DNA from: Faecalicatena fissicatena
GTDB taxonomy: Bacteria > Bacillota > Clostridia > Lachnospirales > Lachnospiraceae
Assembly: GCA_001028025.1 (NCBI GenBank)
Contig: LDAQ01000108.1
Coordinates: 8,209-72,208, forward strand
Length of the DNA: 64,000 nucleotides
Reading direction: 5' to 3'
The translations under genes and the position numbers were made by a program. The notes below the pieces were generated by a model. It saw nothing but the letters and a program-made list of their open reading frames with translations. It had not been told where the DNA came from and did no database searches. Shown here piece by piece: positions 9,341 through 16,972 of this stretch; the stretch's first letter is position 1; every line of letters starts with the position of its first letter.

Positions 9341-9732
9341 AGATTTGTGACGGTCTCCCGGTTTATAAAGTGCTCAATCTTTTCCACCTGTTCCAGCTCA
9401 TTTTCGGAATGATTGAGCAGACAGAGGAATTCGTGCAGGACATCGTGGCGGTATAGCAGATATTCCCCAATCTCCAGTCCCTTTTGGGTTGCGGTCAGGT
9501 AACCGTACTTCTGGAAAGAAATATACCCCCGTTCTTTCAGCGCACTTACCATTTTGGAGGCGGAGGATGGTTTTACGTGCAGATTCTCCGATAATGACTG
9601 GATTCTTACAACATCCTGTCCCTTCAGCATCCGGCAGATCATCTCCAGATAATCTTCCATGGATGCAGTAAGATCATCGGTATTATGCAGTTCATAGCCC
9701 TTCTGAGTATAAAAACCATTTCTATTGTCCAT
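9292..9732 (-). CDS. DtxR/MntR-family metal-dependent regulator
   Basis: 145 residues from ATG 9732, which has AGGAGA upstream; the longer frame to 9822 lacks a site. An N-terminal winged helix (MEDYLEMICRML, VRIQSLSENLHVKPSSASKMVSALKERGYI) is followed by a metal-binding dimer domain (YRHDVLHEFL, HSENELEQVEKIEHFI) with the usual His/Glu/Cys ligands. There is no SH3 domain, so it is MntR-like in size. It is divergent from feoAB and faces the duplicated palindromes at 9828-9858 and 9989-10019, which are likely operators. Iron or manganese sensing is inferred from that context. Confidence 0.85.
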   Translation of the reverse strand: MDNRNGFYTQKGYELHNTDDLTASMEDYLEMICRMLKGQDVVRIQSLSENLHVKPSSASKMVSALKERGYISFQKYGYLTATQKGLEIGEYLLYRHDVLHEFLCLLNHSENELEQVEKIEHFINRETVTNLQLLLERLKSSTSFFQ

Positions 9733-9827
9733 TATTTTGTTTCTCCTGTTAAGCTTCGTAAGCCTATAAAGTTGTTTGAAATTAATTTGCCAGAGTGCAG
9801 TATTCTTACAGATTCTCGGCAAACGGA

Positions 9828-9858
9828 TAGGATCAGGAAAGAAAGTTTCCTGATCCTA
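9828..9858. promoter_or_regulatory. Perfect 13-bp palindrome, candidate DtxR-type operator (copy 1)
   Basis: Arms TAGGATCAGGAAA and TTTCCTGATCCTA flank GAAAG. It lies 96 bases upstream of the DtxR-like start and before feoA. The 68 bases from 9828 to 9895 are repeated, diverged, at 9989-10056. Confidence 0.65.
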
Positions 9859-9988
9859 AATTCTATGACAGAGCAACGGTGCTTATGAAAAGAGGATGAG
9901 CTGAGAACGCTGTGCCTGCATATGATCCAAAGAGGTCCTCTGAAATTTACTTCCCAATGTGTAACATAATCCTGAATATTTAATATTA

Positions 9989-10019
9989 TAGAACCAGGAA
10001 AGAAAGTTTCCTTATCCTA
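9989..10019. promoter_or_regulatory. Imperfect palindrome, candidate operator of feoAB (copy 2)
   Basis: The core AGGAAA-GAAAG-TTTCCT is intact and 10 of 13 arm positions pair. It sits just after an AT-rich TAATATTATA, where it would cover the feo promoter or start site. Confidence 0.6.
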
Positions 10020-10045
10020 AAATTTATGACAAGGCGGTAGCGCTT

Positions 10046-10291
10046 ATGAAGAAGGAAACCTGTTTAAACGATATACAGCCGGGGCAGAAAGCAGTGGTCA
10101 GGGAGCTGAAGGCAGATGGCAGCATCCACAGGCGTCTTCTGGACATTGGTCTTGTAAGAGGAACAAAAGTTGAATGCGTAGGGAAAAGTCCCGGAGGAGA
10201 TCCGGGGGCATTTTTAATCCGCGGCGCGGTCATCGCGATCCGATCGGAAGACTGTGGAAATATTCTCGTTCAAATGATGGAAGGTGCCTGA
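10046..10291 (+). CDS. feoA: FeoA ferrous iron transport accessory protein
   Basis: 81-residue SH3-like protein that associates with FeoB at the inner face of the membrane. The family pattern is clear: LNDIQPGQKAVVRELKADG, RRLLDIGLVRGTKVE, and the ending FLIRGAVIAIRSEDCGNILV. The stop TGA at 10289-10291 lies one base before the feoB ATG, so expression is coupled. Start ATG 10046 lies in the second leader copy downstream of the candidate metal-regulator operator, suggesting induction on iron shortage. Confidence 0.93.
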   Translation: MKKETCLNDIQPGQKAVVRELKADGSIHRRLLDIGLVRGTKVECVGKSPGGDPGAFLIRGAVIAIRSEDCGNILVQMMEGA

Positions 10292-10292
10292 G

Positions 10293-12446
10293 ATGGGGCG
10301 CGAAAAAGTGATTGCCATAGCAGGTAATCCAAACGTAGGAAAGAGTACCGTTTTCAACAGTCTGACAAATCTGCACCAGCACACGGGAAACTGGCCGGGG
10401 AAGACAGTCACAAATGCCTCCGGACACTGTGAGACGAAAGAATATTCTTATAAAATGGTGGATATACCGGGGACGTACTCGCTGCTGGCCCACTCCGCGG
10501 AAGAGGAGGCGGCCAGGGATTTTATCTGCTTTGGAGATGCGGATGCGGTAGTTGTAGTCTGTGACGCAGTCTGCCTGGAGCGGAATCTCAACCTTGTGCT
10601 TCAGATTCTGGAAATTACCAGAAAAGTGATTGTCTGTGTGAATCTTCTGGATGAAGCGGAGAAAAAAGGGATCTATGTGGATCTGGATATCCTTTCCCGG
10701 GAGCTGGGAGTACCTGTTATCGGTATGGTGGCGCGGGAAGGAAAGGGCAGGGAGCAGCTGCTTGAGACAATGGACGATATGATGCGTAGCGCCGAAAACA
10801 TAAGGCAGGAACTTCAGGCATCCTCTGTAAGCTGCCCGGCCGGAACCGGATATGTGATTCCATACTGCGGCGTCCTGGAAAAAGCTATTGGGGTGGTGGA
10901 GTCTGCGGTCGATGTAGTATTGGAGGGGATACAGATGCCGTGTGCCTCCTCATGCAACGGATGTCTGAACAGCAGATGGCTTTCCCTTCGGCTGCTGGAT
11001 TACGACAAAGCGCTGGGGGAAAGCATCCGCAGATACCTGCAGCGGGATATCTGCCGGGAGCACTGCCTGAAAGAAGCACTGCCGGAGGCACAAAAATTAC
11101 TGCAGAAAAATCATATAGATAAGAAGAGGCTGGAGGAAGAGATTGTCTCTTCAGTAATGTATATTGCAGAGCGGATCTGCGAAAAAGCGGTCACCTGCAC
11201 AAAGGAGCATTCTGACAGCAGGGACCGGAAAATCGACAGTATCCTTACTAGCAGAAGGGCGGGATATCCGCTTATGGCGGCCCTTTTGATGGCAGTACTG
11301 TGGATGACGATAACCGGGGCAAACTATCCTTCTGAACTTCTGGCAAAGGGACTGTTCTGGGTACAGGACAGACTGACAGAGCTGTTTCAGTTTATGGGGG
11401 CTCCATCCTGGCTCCATGGCATGTTGGTTCTGGGAGTTTACCGGGTGCTGGCATGGGTGATATCCGTTATGCTTCCGCCTATGGCAATATTTTTCCCTCT
11501 GTTTACACTGCTGGAGGATGCGGGATATCTTCCCAGAATAGCTTATAATCTGGATAAACCATTCAAAAAATGCTGTGCCTGTGGAAAACAGGCGCTGACC
11601 ATGTGCATGGGCTTCGGATGCAATGCTGCTGGTGTCGTAGGGTGCAGGATCATAGACTCTCCGAGAGAGCGGATGATTGCCATCCTTACAAACAGTTTTG
11701 TCCCCTGTAATGGGCGTTTTCCAACTCTGATTGCAATTATTACCATGTTTTTTGCAGGCATTTCAGGCGGGGTGGGGGGATCCCTTTTATCTGCATTTTT
11801 GCTTACCACATTTATACTGCTTGGTGTGGGCATGACATTTCTGGTTTCCTGGCTTTTGTCAAAAACCGTGCTGAAAGGTGTGCCGTCTTCATTTACACTG
11901 GAACTTCCGCCATACCGCAGGCCCCAGGTGGGCAAAGTGATTGTAAGGTCCATCTTCGACAGAACACTGTTTGTACTGGGCCGTGCAATTGTGGTGGCGG
12001 CTCCCGCAGGCCTGTTTATCTGGGCTGCAGCAAATATTAACGTGGGGGATATGAGCCTTCTGAACTATTGTGCATCCATGCTGGACCCATTTGCGAAAAT
12101 GCTGGGGCTTGACGGTGTTATTCTGATTGCCTTTATCCTCGGACTTCCGGCGAATGAGATTGTGGTTCCTATCATAATTATGGCCTATATGGCGCAGGGG
12201 AGTCTTGTGGAATTCGACAGTCTTGCAGAAATGAAGAACCTGTTTGTAAATCATGGCTGGACCTGGCTTACGGCAGTGTGTACAATGCTCTTTTCCCTCA
12301 TGCACTGGCCGTGCTCCACAACACTGCTGACAATTAAAAAAGAGACGGGAAGCTGGAAGTGGACTCTGGCAGCGCTGGTCATACCGACAGGGGCGGGGAT
12401 TCTGGTATGTTTCATCGTTGCCCAGGTGGGAAGGCAGTTTTTGTAA
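10293..12446 (+). CDS. feoB: FeoB ferrous iron transporter
   Basis: 717 residues from ATG 10293. The N-terminal G domain has G1 GNPNVGKS (11-18), G3 DIPGTY and G4 NLLD. A helical linker and a membrane domain with two gate regions follow. Several conserved segments are seen: FPLFTLLEDAGYLPRIAY, MGFGCNAAGVVGCR and GLPANEIVVPIIIMAYM. A Cys-rich CASSCNGCLNSR in the linker is odd for the classical E. coli form but common in clostridia. FeoC is absent. Pairing with feoA and the DtxR-like gene supports regulated Fe(II) uptake at the cytoplasmic membrane. A terminator follows. Confidence 0.96.
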   Translation: MGREKVIAIAGNPNVGKSTVFNSLTNLHQHTGNWPGKTVTNASGHCETKEYSYKMVDIPGTYSLLAHSAEEEAARDFICFGDADAVVVVCDAVCLERNLNLVLQILEITRKVIVCVNLLDEAEKKGIYVDLDILSRELGVPVIGMVAREGKGREQLLETMDDMMRSAENIRQELQASSVSCPAGTGYVIPYCGVLEKAIGVVESAVDVVLEGIQMPCASSCNGCLNSRWLSLRLLDYDKALGESIRRYLQRDICREHCLKEALPEAQKLLQKNHIDKKRLEEEIVSSVMYIAERICEKAVTCTKEHSDSRDRKIDSILTSRRAGYPLMAALLMAVLWMTITGANYPSELLAKGLFWVQDRLTELFQFMGAPSWLHGMLVLGVYRVLAWVISVMLPPMAIFFPLFTLLEDAGYLPRIAYNLDKPFKKCCACGKQALTMCMGFGCNAAGVVGCRIIDSPRERMIAILTNSFVPCNGRFPTLIAIITMFFAGISGGVGGSLLSAFLLTTFILLGVGMTFLVSWLLSKTVLKGVPSSFTLELPPYRRPQVGKVIVRSIFDRTLFVLGRAIVVAAPAGLFIWAAANINVGDMSLLNYCASMLDPFAKMLGLDGVILIAFILGLPANEIVVPIIIMAYMAQGSLVEFDSLAEMKNLFVNHGWTWLTAVCTMLFSLMHWPCSTTLLTIKKETGSWKWTLAALVIPTGAGILVCFIVAQVGRQFL

Positions 12447-12490
12447 AAATAAAATTAAAGGTGGAGAAGGAAACCGCCAGAATTGTGAAA

Positions 12491-12528
12491 AAGAATGCTG
12501 CCGGGACAGAAAGGCAGCATTCTTTTTT
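12491..12528 (+). terminator. Intrinsic terminator after feoB
   Basis: Twelve-base perfect arms AAGAATGCTGCC / GGCAGCATTCTT with a 10-base loop and a run of T. It closes the feo operon. Confidence 0.9.
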
Positions 12529-12594
12529 AGTTTTATAGGAAAGTTATCAGGGAATAATAAATCCCTGTACAGACCTTCCTAAAAAGGCGAACAA

Positions 12595-12623
12595 TTGTGC
12601 AGCGAAAAGTGTATCAATATTGT
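12595..12623 (+). promoter_or_regulatory. Predicted promoter of the FGGY kinase gene
   Basis: TTGTGC, 17 bases, TATTGT, about 58 bases before the start. A CAGGGA/TCCCTG inverted repeat lies upstream at 12548-12567. A second pairing (TTGTAA-N17-TATGGT) overlaps, so the exact promoter is unsure. Confidence 0.4.
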
Positions 12624-12680
12624 AATTATGTTCTGTCGATGCTATGGTAACTTTAGACTATTTGTACAGGAGGAAAGACC

Positions 12681-14216
12681 ATGGGAAAACAGATGTTAGC
12701 AGGTATTGATGTGGGAACCACAGGCGTCAAGGTGATACTTTTTGATATGCAGGGCACCATAATGGGAAGTGCGTATGAAGAATATAAATGTATGTATCTG
12801 AAAACGGGATGGGTGGAGCAGGACCCGGATATGCTCATCCAGGCAGTATACCGGACATGCCGCGCAGCAATCCGCAGTACAGCAGTGAATGTATGTGATA
12901 TTCAGGGTGTCAGTGTATCGGCGCAGAGAAGCTGTGCGGTACTGATGTCACAGGCCGGGACTCCGTTGAAAATGATTTCCTGGCTGGATAACCGTGCTGT
13001 GGATGAGGTGAAGGAAATTGAGGAGGCTTTCGGGGCAGAACGTTTTTACGAGATAACAGGCCTGCCGCTATGTGCCACATGGATATTGCCGAAGCTGCTT
13101 CATGTGCGTAAGAATCAGCCTGAATTGTGGAAGAAGGTGCACAAAGTATGCCAGCTGCAGGACCTGATTCTGCGGGCACTGGGAGTGGACGGCTATTACG
13201 GAAACGAGCCGGAGGCGGGATTCTGGGGGCTTTGGGATAACCAGAAGCTGTGCTTCCATGAGGCTTTGCTGCAGACGTTTTCCATCAGCCCTTCTTTGCT
13301 TCCAGAGATCCGGCAGGTGGGAGAGCTGGTTGGGCGGATCACGAAAAAAACTTCCGCACTGACGGGATTTGCGGAGGGAATGCCAATCTGTGTGGGAATC
13401 GGAGATCAGAACAGCGCGGCAGTTGGGGCTGGGATTGTTACACCCGGCGCGGTATCCGTTTCTCTGGGGACCGGAGGGCTGGCAACGGCACTGCTCCAGG
13501 ACTGCTATCGGGATCCGAAGGGACAGGCAATGGTGACCAGCCATGCGATTCATGGCATGTGGACATTCGAGGGCCTTCAGAATGCGGCGGCAGGTGTATA
13601 CCGCTGGTTTCGGGATGAGATTGCCGCTTTAGAAAAACAAAATGCAGAACAAAACGGTGGTAACGCATATGATGCGCTGAACCAGATGATTAGTTCGGTG
13701 CCCGCGGGGGCAAAAGGCCTGCTCATGCTGCCCTACTTTGCAGGCAGCGCAGCTCCGCGTTGGGATGCATCGGCCCGCGGAGGATTTATCGGACTTACAC
13801 TGTCCCATGACCGTGCATGTATGGCACGCGCGTGTGTAGAGGGAATTACACTGGAACAAAAGGATATTCTGAGCAGTCTTCCGAGTATGGGACAGGAATT
13901 TTCCCATGTAAGGATTGTCGGCGGGGCAACCCGGTCCGAAGTTTGGAATCAGATCCAGGCTGATGTCTACAATCTGCCCTGCGAGACTCTGGAGGTCAGC
14001 GATGCCGCCGCGTTGGGCGCAGCCATAAGCGCCGGGGCGGGAGTGGGGGCGTTTAAATCCATTGGGCAGGGCGCCAGGGAGATGGTGCATGTCCGTCGGC
14101 GTTATGAACCGGACCCGGAGCAGGCCGCCATATATGAAAAGCTTTATGCGGTGTATTGCAATACCTGCGAGGCACTTACAGGCGCAAAGGTTTTTCGGGA
14201 TCTGGCCCAATTTTAA
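12681..14216 (+). CDS. FGGY-family carbohydrate kinase (xylulokinase-like)
   Basis: 511-residue sugar kinase of the ASKHA fold. The N-terminal phosphate loop is LAGIDVGTTGVKVILFD; WLDNRA and GIGDQNSAAVGAGIV mark the sugar and hinge regions; the C-terminal ATP site is RIVGGATRSEVWNQIQADV followed by EVSDAAALGAAISAG. Overall it is closest in look to XylB-like kinases, but the substrate is not decidable. AGGAGG precedes the ATG. It is convergent with the SorC gene, with a shared terminator between, and may serve the PTS operon beyond it, although a PTS substrate would arrive already phosphorylated. Confidence 0.88.
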   Translation: MGKQMLAGIDVGTTGVKVILFDMQGTIMGSAYEEYKCMYLKTGWVEQDPDMLIQAVYRTCRAAIRSTAVNVCDIQGVSVSAQRSCAVLMSQAGTPLKMISWLDNRAVDEVKEIEEAFGAERFYEITGLPLCATWILPKLLHVRKNQPELWKKVHKVCQLQDLILRALGVDGYYGNEPEAGFWGLWDNQKLCFHEALLQTFSISPSLLPEIRQVGELVGRITKKTSALTGFAEGMPICVGIGDQNSAAVGAGIVTPGAVSVSLGTGGLATALLQDCYRDPKGQAMVTSHAIHGMWTFEGLQNAAAGVYRWFRDEIAALEKQNAEQNGGNAYDALNQMISSVPAGAKGLLMLPYFAGSAAPRWDASARGGFIGLTLSHDRACMARACVEGITLEQKDILSSLPSMGQEFSHVRIVGGATRSEVWNQIQADVYNLPCETLEVSDAAALGAAISAGAGVGAFKSIGQGAREMVHVRRRYEPDPEQAAIYEKLYAVYCNTCEALTGAKVFRDLAQF

Positions 14217-14232
14217 AACAAACTAAAAAGAA

Positions 14233-14268
14233 GCAGGCCGCACCGGTCATATTGCCGGTGCGGCCTGC
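14233..14268. terminator. Strong bidirectional terminator
   Basis: Perfect 14-base arms GCAGGCCGCACCGG / CCGGTGCGGCCTGC around an 8-base loop, with an A-rich left side and T-rich right side. It serves the convergent kinase and SorC genes. Confidence 0.85.
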
Positions 14269-14287
14269 CTTTCTGCTATAAATGGAG

Positions 14288-15247
14288 CTATAATATCTGC
14301 TCAGCCGTGAGCAGAGAAATCGCGGCGATCTCATCAATAATCAGGGCGTTGATATGGCGTCCCCGCAGCGCAGCCAGAATTGGCTGTGTTTTTTTATGTC
14401 CGGCGCACAGACCGACGACAGTCGGGATCTGATGCAGTTCTTCCATAGTTACCCCTACCACCCGGTTGCTCAGAAATGTATCTGGTTCTGAACCGTCTTC
14501 CATGAGCTGGTGCCCGCAGATGTCGCAGACCAGACCGAGTTCGCCGAGCCTTCTGGCTTCGTTCTCTTCAATGTAATTGGCACGGTAGGCAATAGAGTCC
14601 TTGTAGTAGGAACTGCCCAGGCCGACAAACGCGATATCCAGGGAGTGAATCTGACGGAAATGTTCAAGGATAGCCGGTTCTTTCATCAGAAGATCCCTGA
14701 GTGCCGGGTCACTTACAATCAGGGGAGCCTGGAGAATACTGTGATTGCATTGAAGCTTGTGGGCAATCACTTTGACCAGTTCACGGGCATCAATATTCAG
14801 ATTCTGGCTGTATGTACCGCCCACCAGCTGCACCACCATTGCATTTGGAAAAGAGGTTCTGGCCTGGAATTCACGGGTAAAGGCGCACAGAGTTGTACCC
14901 CAGGAGATGCCTATTTTTGTATGTTCCTGCATATTGGAATTCAGGTAATCGGAAGCAGCGCGCCCCACATTTACCTTTGTGGCTTCTTCGTTGACGGCAC
15001 TGGGAACGACACTCACAAAACGCAGGTTAAAATGCTTTTTCAGCTTATCCGCATTCTGTTCCAGGGACATGCGGGGGTCCCGTATAGTGATCTGTACAAT
15101 GTTCAGCTGGCGTGCCTCTGTGAGAAGACGCGAGACTTTGGGGCGCGAAATATTCATCAGATGGGCAATCTCCTGCTGTGACATGTTCCCGTAATAGTAT
15201 AATTTGGCAGCCTTAATAATATCCTTTCGTTTTTGACTGTGCTCCAT
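14288..15247 (-). CDS. SorC-family sugar-phosphate-responsive regulator
   Basis: 319 residues. The N-terminal HTH is YYYGNMSQQEIAHLMNISRP followed by VSRLLTEAR; the C-terminal effector domain resembles ribose-isomerase/deacetylase folds (KIGISWGTTL, VVQLVGGTY, VAFVGLGSS, VVGLCAGHKK). Family members bind phosphorylated sugars. It is divergent from the nine-gene PTS/aldolase operon, whose promoter and its own promoter are both crossed by CTGTTCA/TGAACAG half-sites, so it most likely controls that operon and itself. A diverged fragment of this gene or a paralogue is found in the pseudogene at 22623-22700. Confidence 0.9.
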   Translation of the reverse strand: MEHSQKRKDIIKAAKLYYYGNMSQQEIAHLMNISRPKVSRLLTEARQLNIVQITIRDPRMSLEQNADKLKKHFNLRFVSVVPSAVNEEATKVNVGRAASDYLNSNMQEHTKIGISWGTTLCAFTREFQARTSFPNAMVVQLVGGTYSQNLNIDARELVKVIAHKLQCNHSILQAPLIVSDPALRDLLMKEPAILEHFRQIHSLDIAFVGLGSSYYKDSIAYRANYIEENEARRLGELGLVCDICGHQLMEDGSEPDTFLSNRVVGVTMEELHQIPTVVGLCAGHKKTQPILAALRGRHINALIIDEIAAISLLTAEQIL

Positions 15248-15321
15248 AATAAAATTCCTCCTTTAGCCCTGAGTATATCAGTGCATTTATGCTTTTTTTC
15301 TTATAAATCGTGTGTAAACAA

Positions 15322-15397
15322 CTGTTCATTGTCTATATTATACACATAACTGAACAGATGTGCAATATTAATTATTGGAAATGTTGACTTATGTTCA
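15322..15397. promoter_or_regulatory. Candidate SorC operator half-sites in the divergent control region
   Basis: CTGTTCA at 15322-15328, TGAACAG at 15351-15357 and TGTTCA at 15392-15397. The second lies inside the spacer of the sorC promoter and the third inside the spacer of the operon promoter. Confidence 0.5.
15337..15365 (-). promoter_or_regulatory. Predicted promoter of the SorC gene
   Basis: On the minus strand: TTGCAC, exactly 17 bases, TATAAT. Confidence 0.6.
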
Positions 15398-15412
15398 AAC
15401 GAATGCTAATAT
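15384..15412 (+). promoter_or_regulatory. Predicted promoter of the PTS/aldolase operon
   Basis: TTGACT at 15384-15389, 17 bases, TAATAT at 15407-15412; about 41 bases before the first start codon. Confidence 0.65.
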
Positions 15413-15453
15413 GAAAAAAACGAAGAAAGCTGTTTAAGAAAGGAGTAGTTATT

Positions 15454-16596
15454 ATGAATAGCAGGGAACGAGTCAGGGCTGTTCTGAGGCGTGAGATACC
15501 GGATCGGGTACCGATGGATCTGTGGGGAACCGACAGCCGTATGAATACCGAGTTTTACGAAATAGCTGCCAAATATCTGGGATACACAGAATTGGGGGAA
15601 CGTATTCGTCCGGGGTCAACCTCAGAATATGAAGATTACCGCATCAGCGATCTGATCGGTTCAGATTTTCGTCATATCAACATCGGGAAGCCGGATAGTT
15701 TTAAAAGTTATAAAGACGATGACGGCAATATTATCGATGAGTGGGGCGTAGGGCGTAAGCTGATTGGAATTCATCCCTCCTTGTCATACCATCCCCTGGC
15801 CGATGCAGAGATTGAGGATCTGGAAACATATCACTGGCCGGTTATGAGAGATGAGGGAAGAGTGAGGGGACTGCGTGAGCGCGCGGCAGACTGGTATGAG
15901 AATACAGATTTTGCTATTACTGCTACCTCAGCCACATCGGGAACTATTTTTGAAATGTGCCAGTATCTCAGGGGAATCGAACAGTTCCTGGTTGATATGT
16001 ATGAAGATCCCGATTTTGCAATGGCTCTGATCAACAAAGTGACGGATCTTCTGATTGAGCTGAATGTATGGTATCTGGAAGCGGTTGGGCCATATATTGA
16101 ATGGCTGGAGTTTTCTTCGGATTTTGGTACGCAGAATGCACCTTTTATGTCACCGGACTTATTTGAAGAATTTATGCTGGAGCCTCACAGAAGATTGTTT
16201 GACGCCTGCAGAAAAGCGGCTCCTAATATTAAGATTTTCCTGCACAGCTGCGGAAGCGTTAAGCTGCTGATGCCGCATTTTATCGAAATGGGGGTGGATA
16301 TCCAGAGTGCACTGCAGCCGCTGGCAAAGGACATGGATTCTGCAGAATTGAAGAAGGAATTCGGAGACAGGCTGATCTTCCACGGTGGAGTGGATATCCA
16401 GCAGGCTTTGCCGGGAACAAAGGAAGATACGGAGAAGGATGTGAAGAAACGTCTGGATGCTTTTGCAAAGGACGGCGGCTATATTCTTTCACCATCCAAT
16501 CACTTCCAGACAGATGTGCCGGTTGAAAATTTCTTACATATGTACGAAGTCGGCAGGAGTTACGGGATTTATCCCATTGGCAGTCATCAATTATAA
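15454..16596 (+). CDS. UroD/MtaA-like family protein, first gene of the PTS operon
   Basis: 380 residues. The family opening NSRERVRAVLRREIPDRVPMDLWG is characteristic of the corrinoid-methyltransferase branch of the UroD superfamily. IKIFLHSCGSVKLLMPHFIEMGVD gives the His-x-Cys zinc ligands, and ILSPSNHFQTDVPVENFLHMYE is the usual C-terminal block. GAAAGGAG lies before the ATG. It starts the nine-gene operon, 24 bases before a PTS IIB gene. Such proteins recur in sugar-PTS operons without any corrinoid partner, so a non-methyltransferase role is possible. It is only distantly like the other UroD-family protein at 5981-7225. Confidence 0.82.
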   Translation: MNSRERVRAVLRREIPDRVPMDLWGTDSRMNTEFYEIAAKYLGYTELGERIRPGSTSEYEDYRISDLIGSDFRHINIGKPDSFKSYKDDDGNIIDEWGVGRKLIGIHPSLSYHPLADAEIEDLETYHWPVMRDEGRVRGLRERAADWYENTDFAITATSATSGTIFEMCQYLRGIEQFLVDMYEDPDFAMALINKVTDLLIELNVWYLEAVGPYIEWLEFSSDFGTQNAPFMSPDLFEEFMLEPHRRLFDACRKAAPNIKIFLHSCGSVKLLMPHFIEMGVDIQSALQPLAKDMDSAELKKEFGDRLIFHGGVDIQQALPGTKEDTEKDVKKRLDAFAKDGGYILSPSNHFQTDVPVENFLHMYEVGRSYGIYPIGSHQL

Positions 16597-16620
16597 AAAT
16601 GTTCAGAGAGGAGAAACATT

Positions 16621-16932
16621 ATGGCTGAGAGTAAACTGATTCTTTGTGTATGCGGCGGCGGAATTAATACGTCACTCAACGCAAAAAACAAAATCAAAGA
16701 GTATCTGGAGTCCGAGAATGTACAGGATATTGAGGTGATTCATGCGATGATCGGAGACATTAACCCATACAATGGCCGCAAAAATATGGTGGTCGTATGG
16801 ATGACGCAGATTGATCCTAATTTTAATGCCCCGGGCATCCAGGGGATGAGCTTTGTCATCGGCTCCAAGAAAACAAAGCTGCAGCTCTGTGCACAGATAC
16901 TTGACAAAATGAACGAGATATATGAAGGATAA
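16621..16932 (+). CDS. PTS IIB component, galactitol/lactose-like fold
   Basis: 103-residue cytoplasmic phosphocarrier. The N-terminal loop LILCVCGGGINTSLNAKNKI fits the IIB phosphocysteine P-loop (Cys at residue 9 or 11). The rest alternates strands and helices as in GatB-type proteins, ending AQILDKMNEIYEG. It lies between the UroD-like gene and the IIC gene and presumably passes phosphate from IIA to sugar bound by IIC. A second IIB-like protein is encoded at 18745; which of the two is the catalytic carrier is not resolved. Confidence 0.72.
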   Translation: MAESKLILCVCGGGINTSLNAKNKIKEYLESENVQDIEVIHAMIGDINPYNGRKNMVVVWMTQIDPNFNAPGIQGMSFVIGSKKTKLQLCAQILDKMNEIYEG

Positions 16933-16972
16933 CCGTTGACAATGATATTCAAATAGAGAAAGGAATGGGGAT

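Larger units (their letters stand above)
9828..10056. repeat. Duplicated feoA leader (two diverged copies of about 68 bp)
   Basis: Copy 1 (9828-9895) and copy 2 (9989-10056) share the AGGAAAGAAAGTTTCCT core, ATCCTAAA, TATGACA and CTTATGAA. In copy 2 the ATG opens feoA. In copy 1 the matching ATG at 9885 runs into a stop after four codons. The 93 bases between show no gene. Confidence 0.7.
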
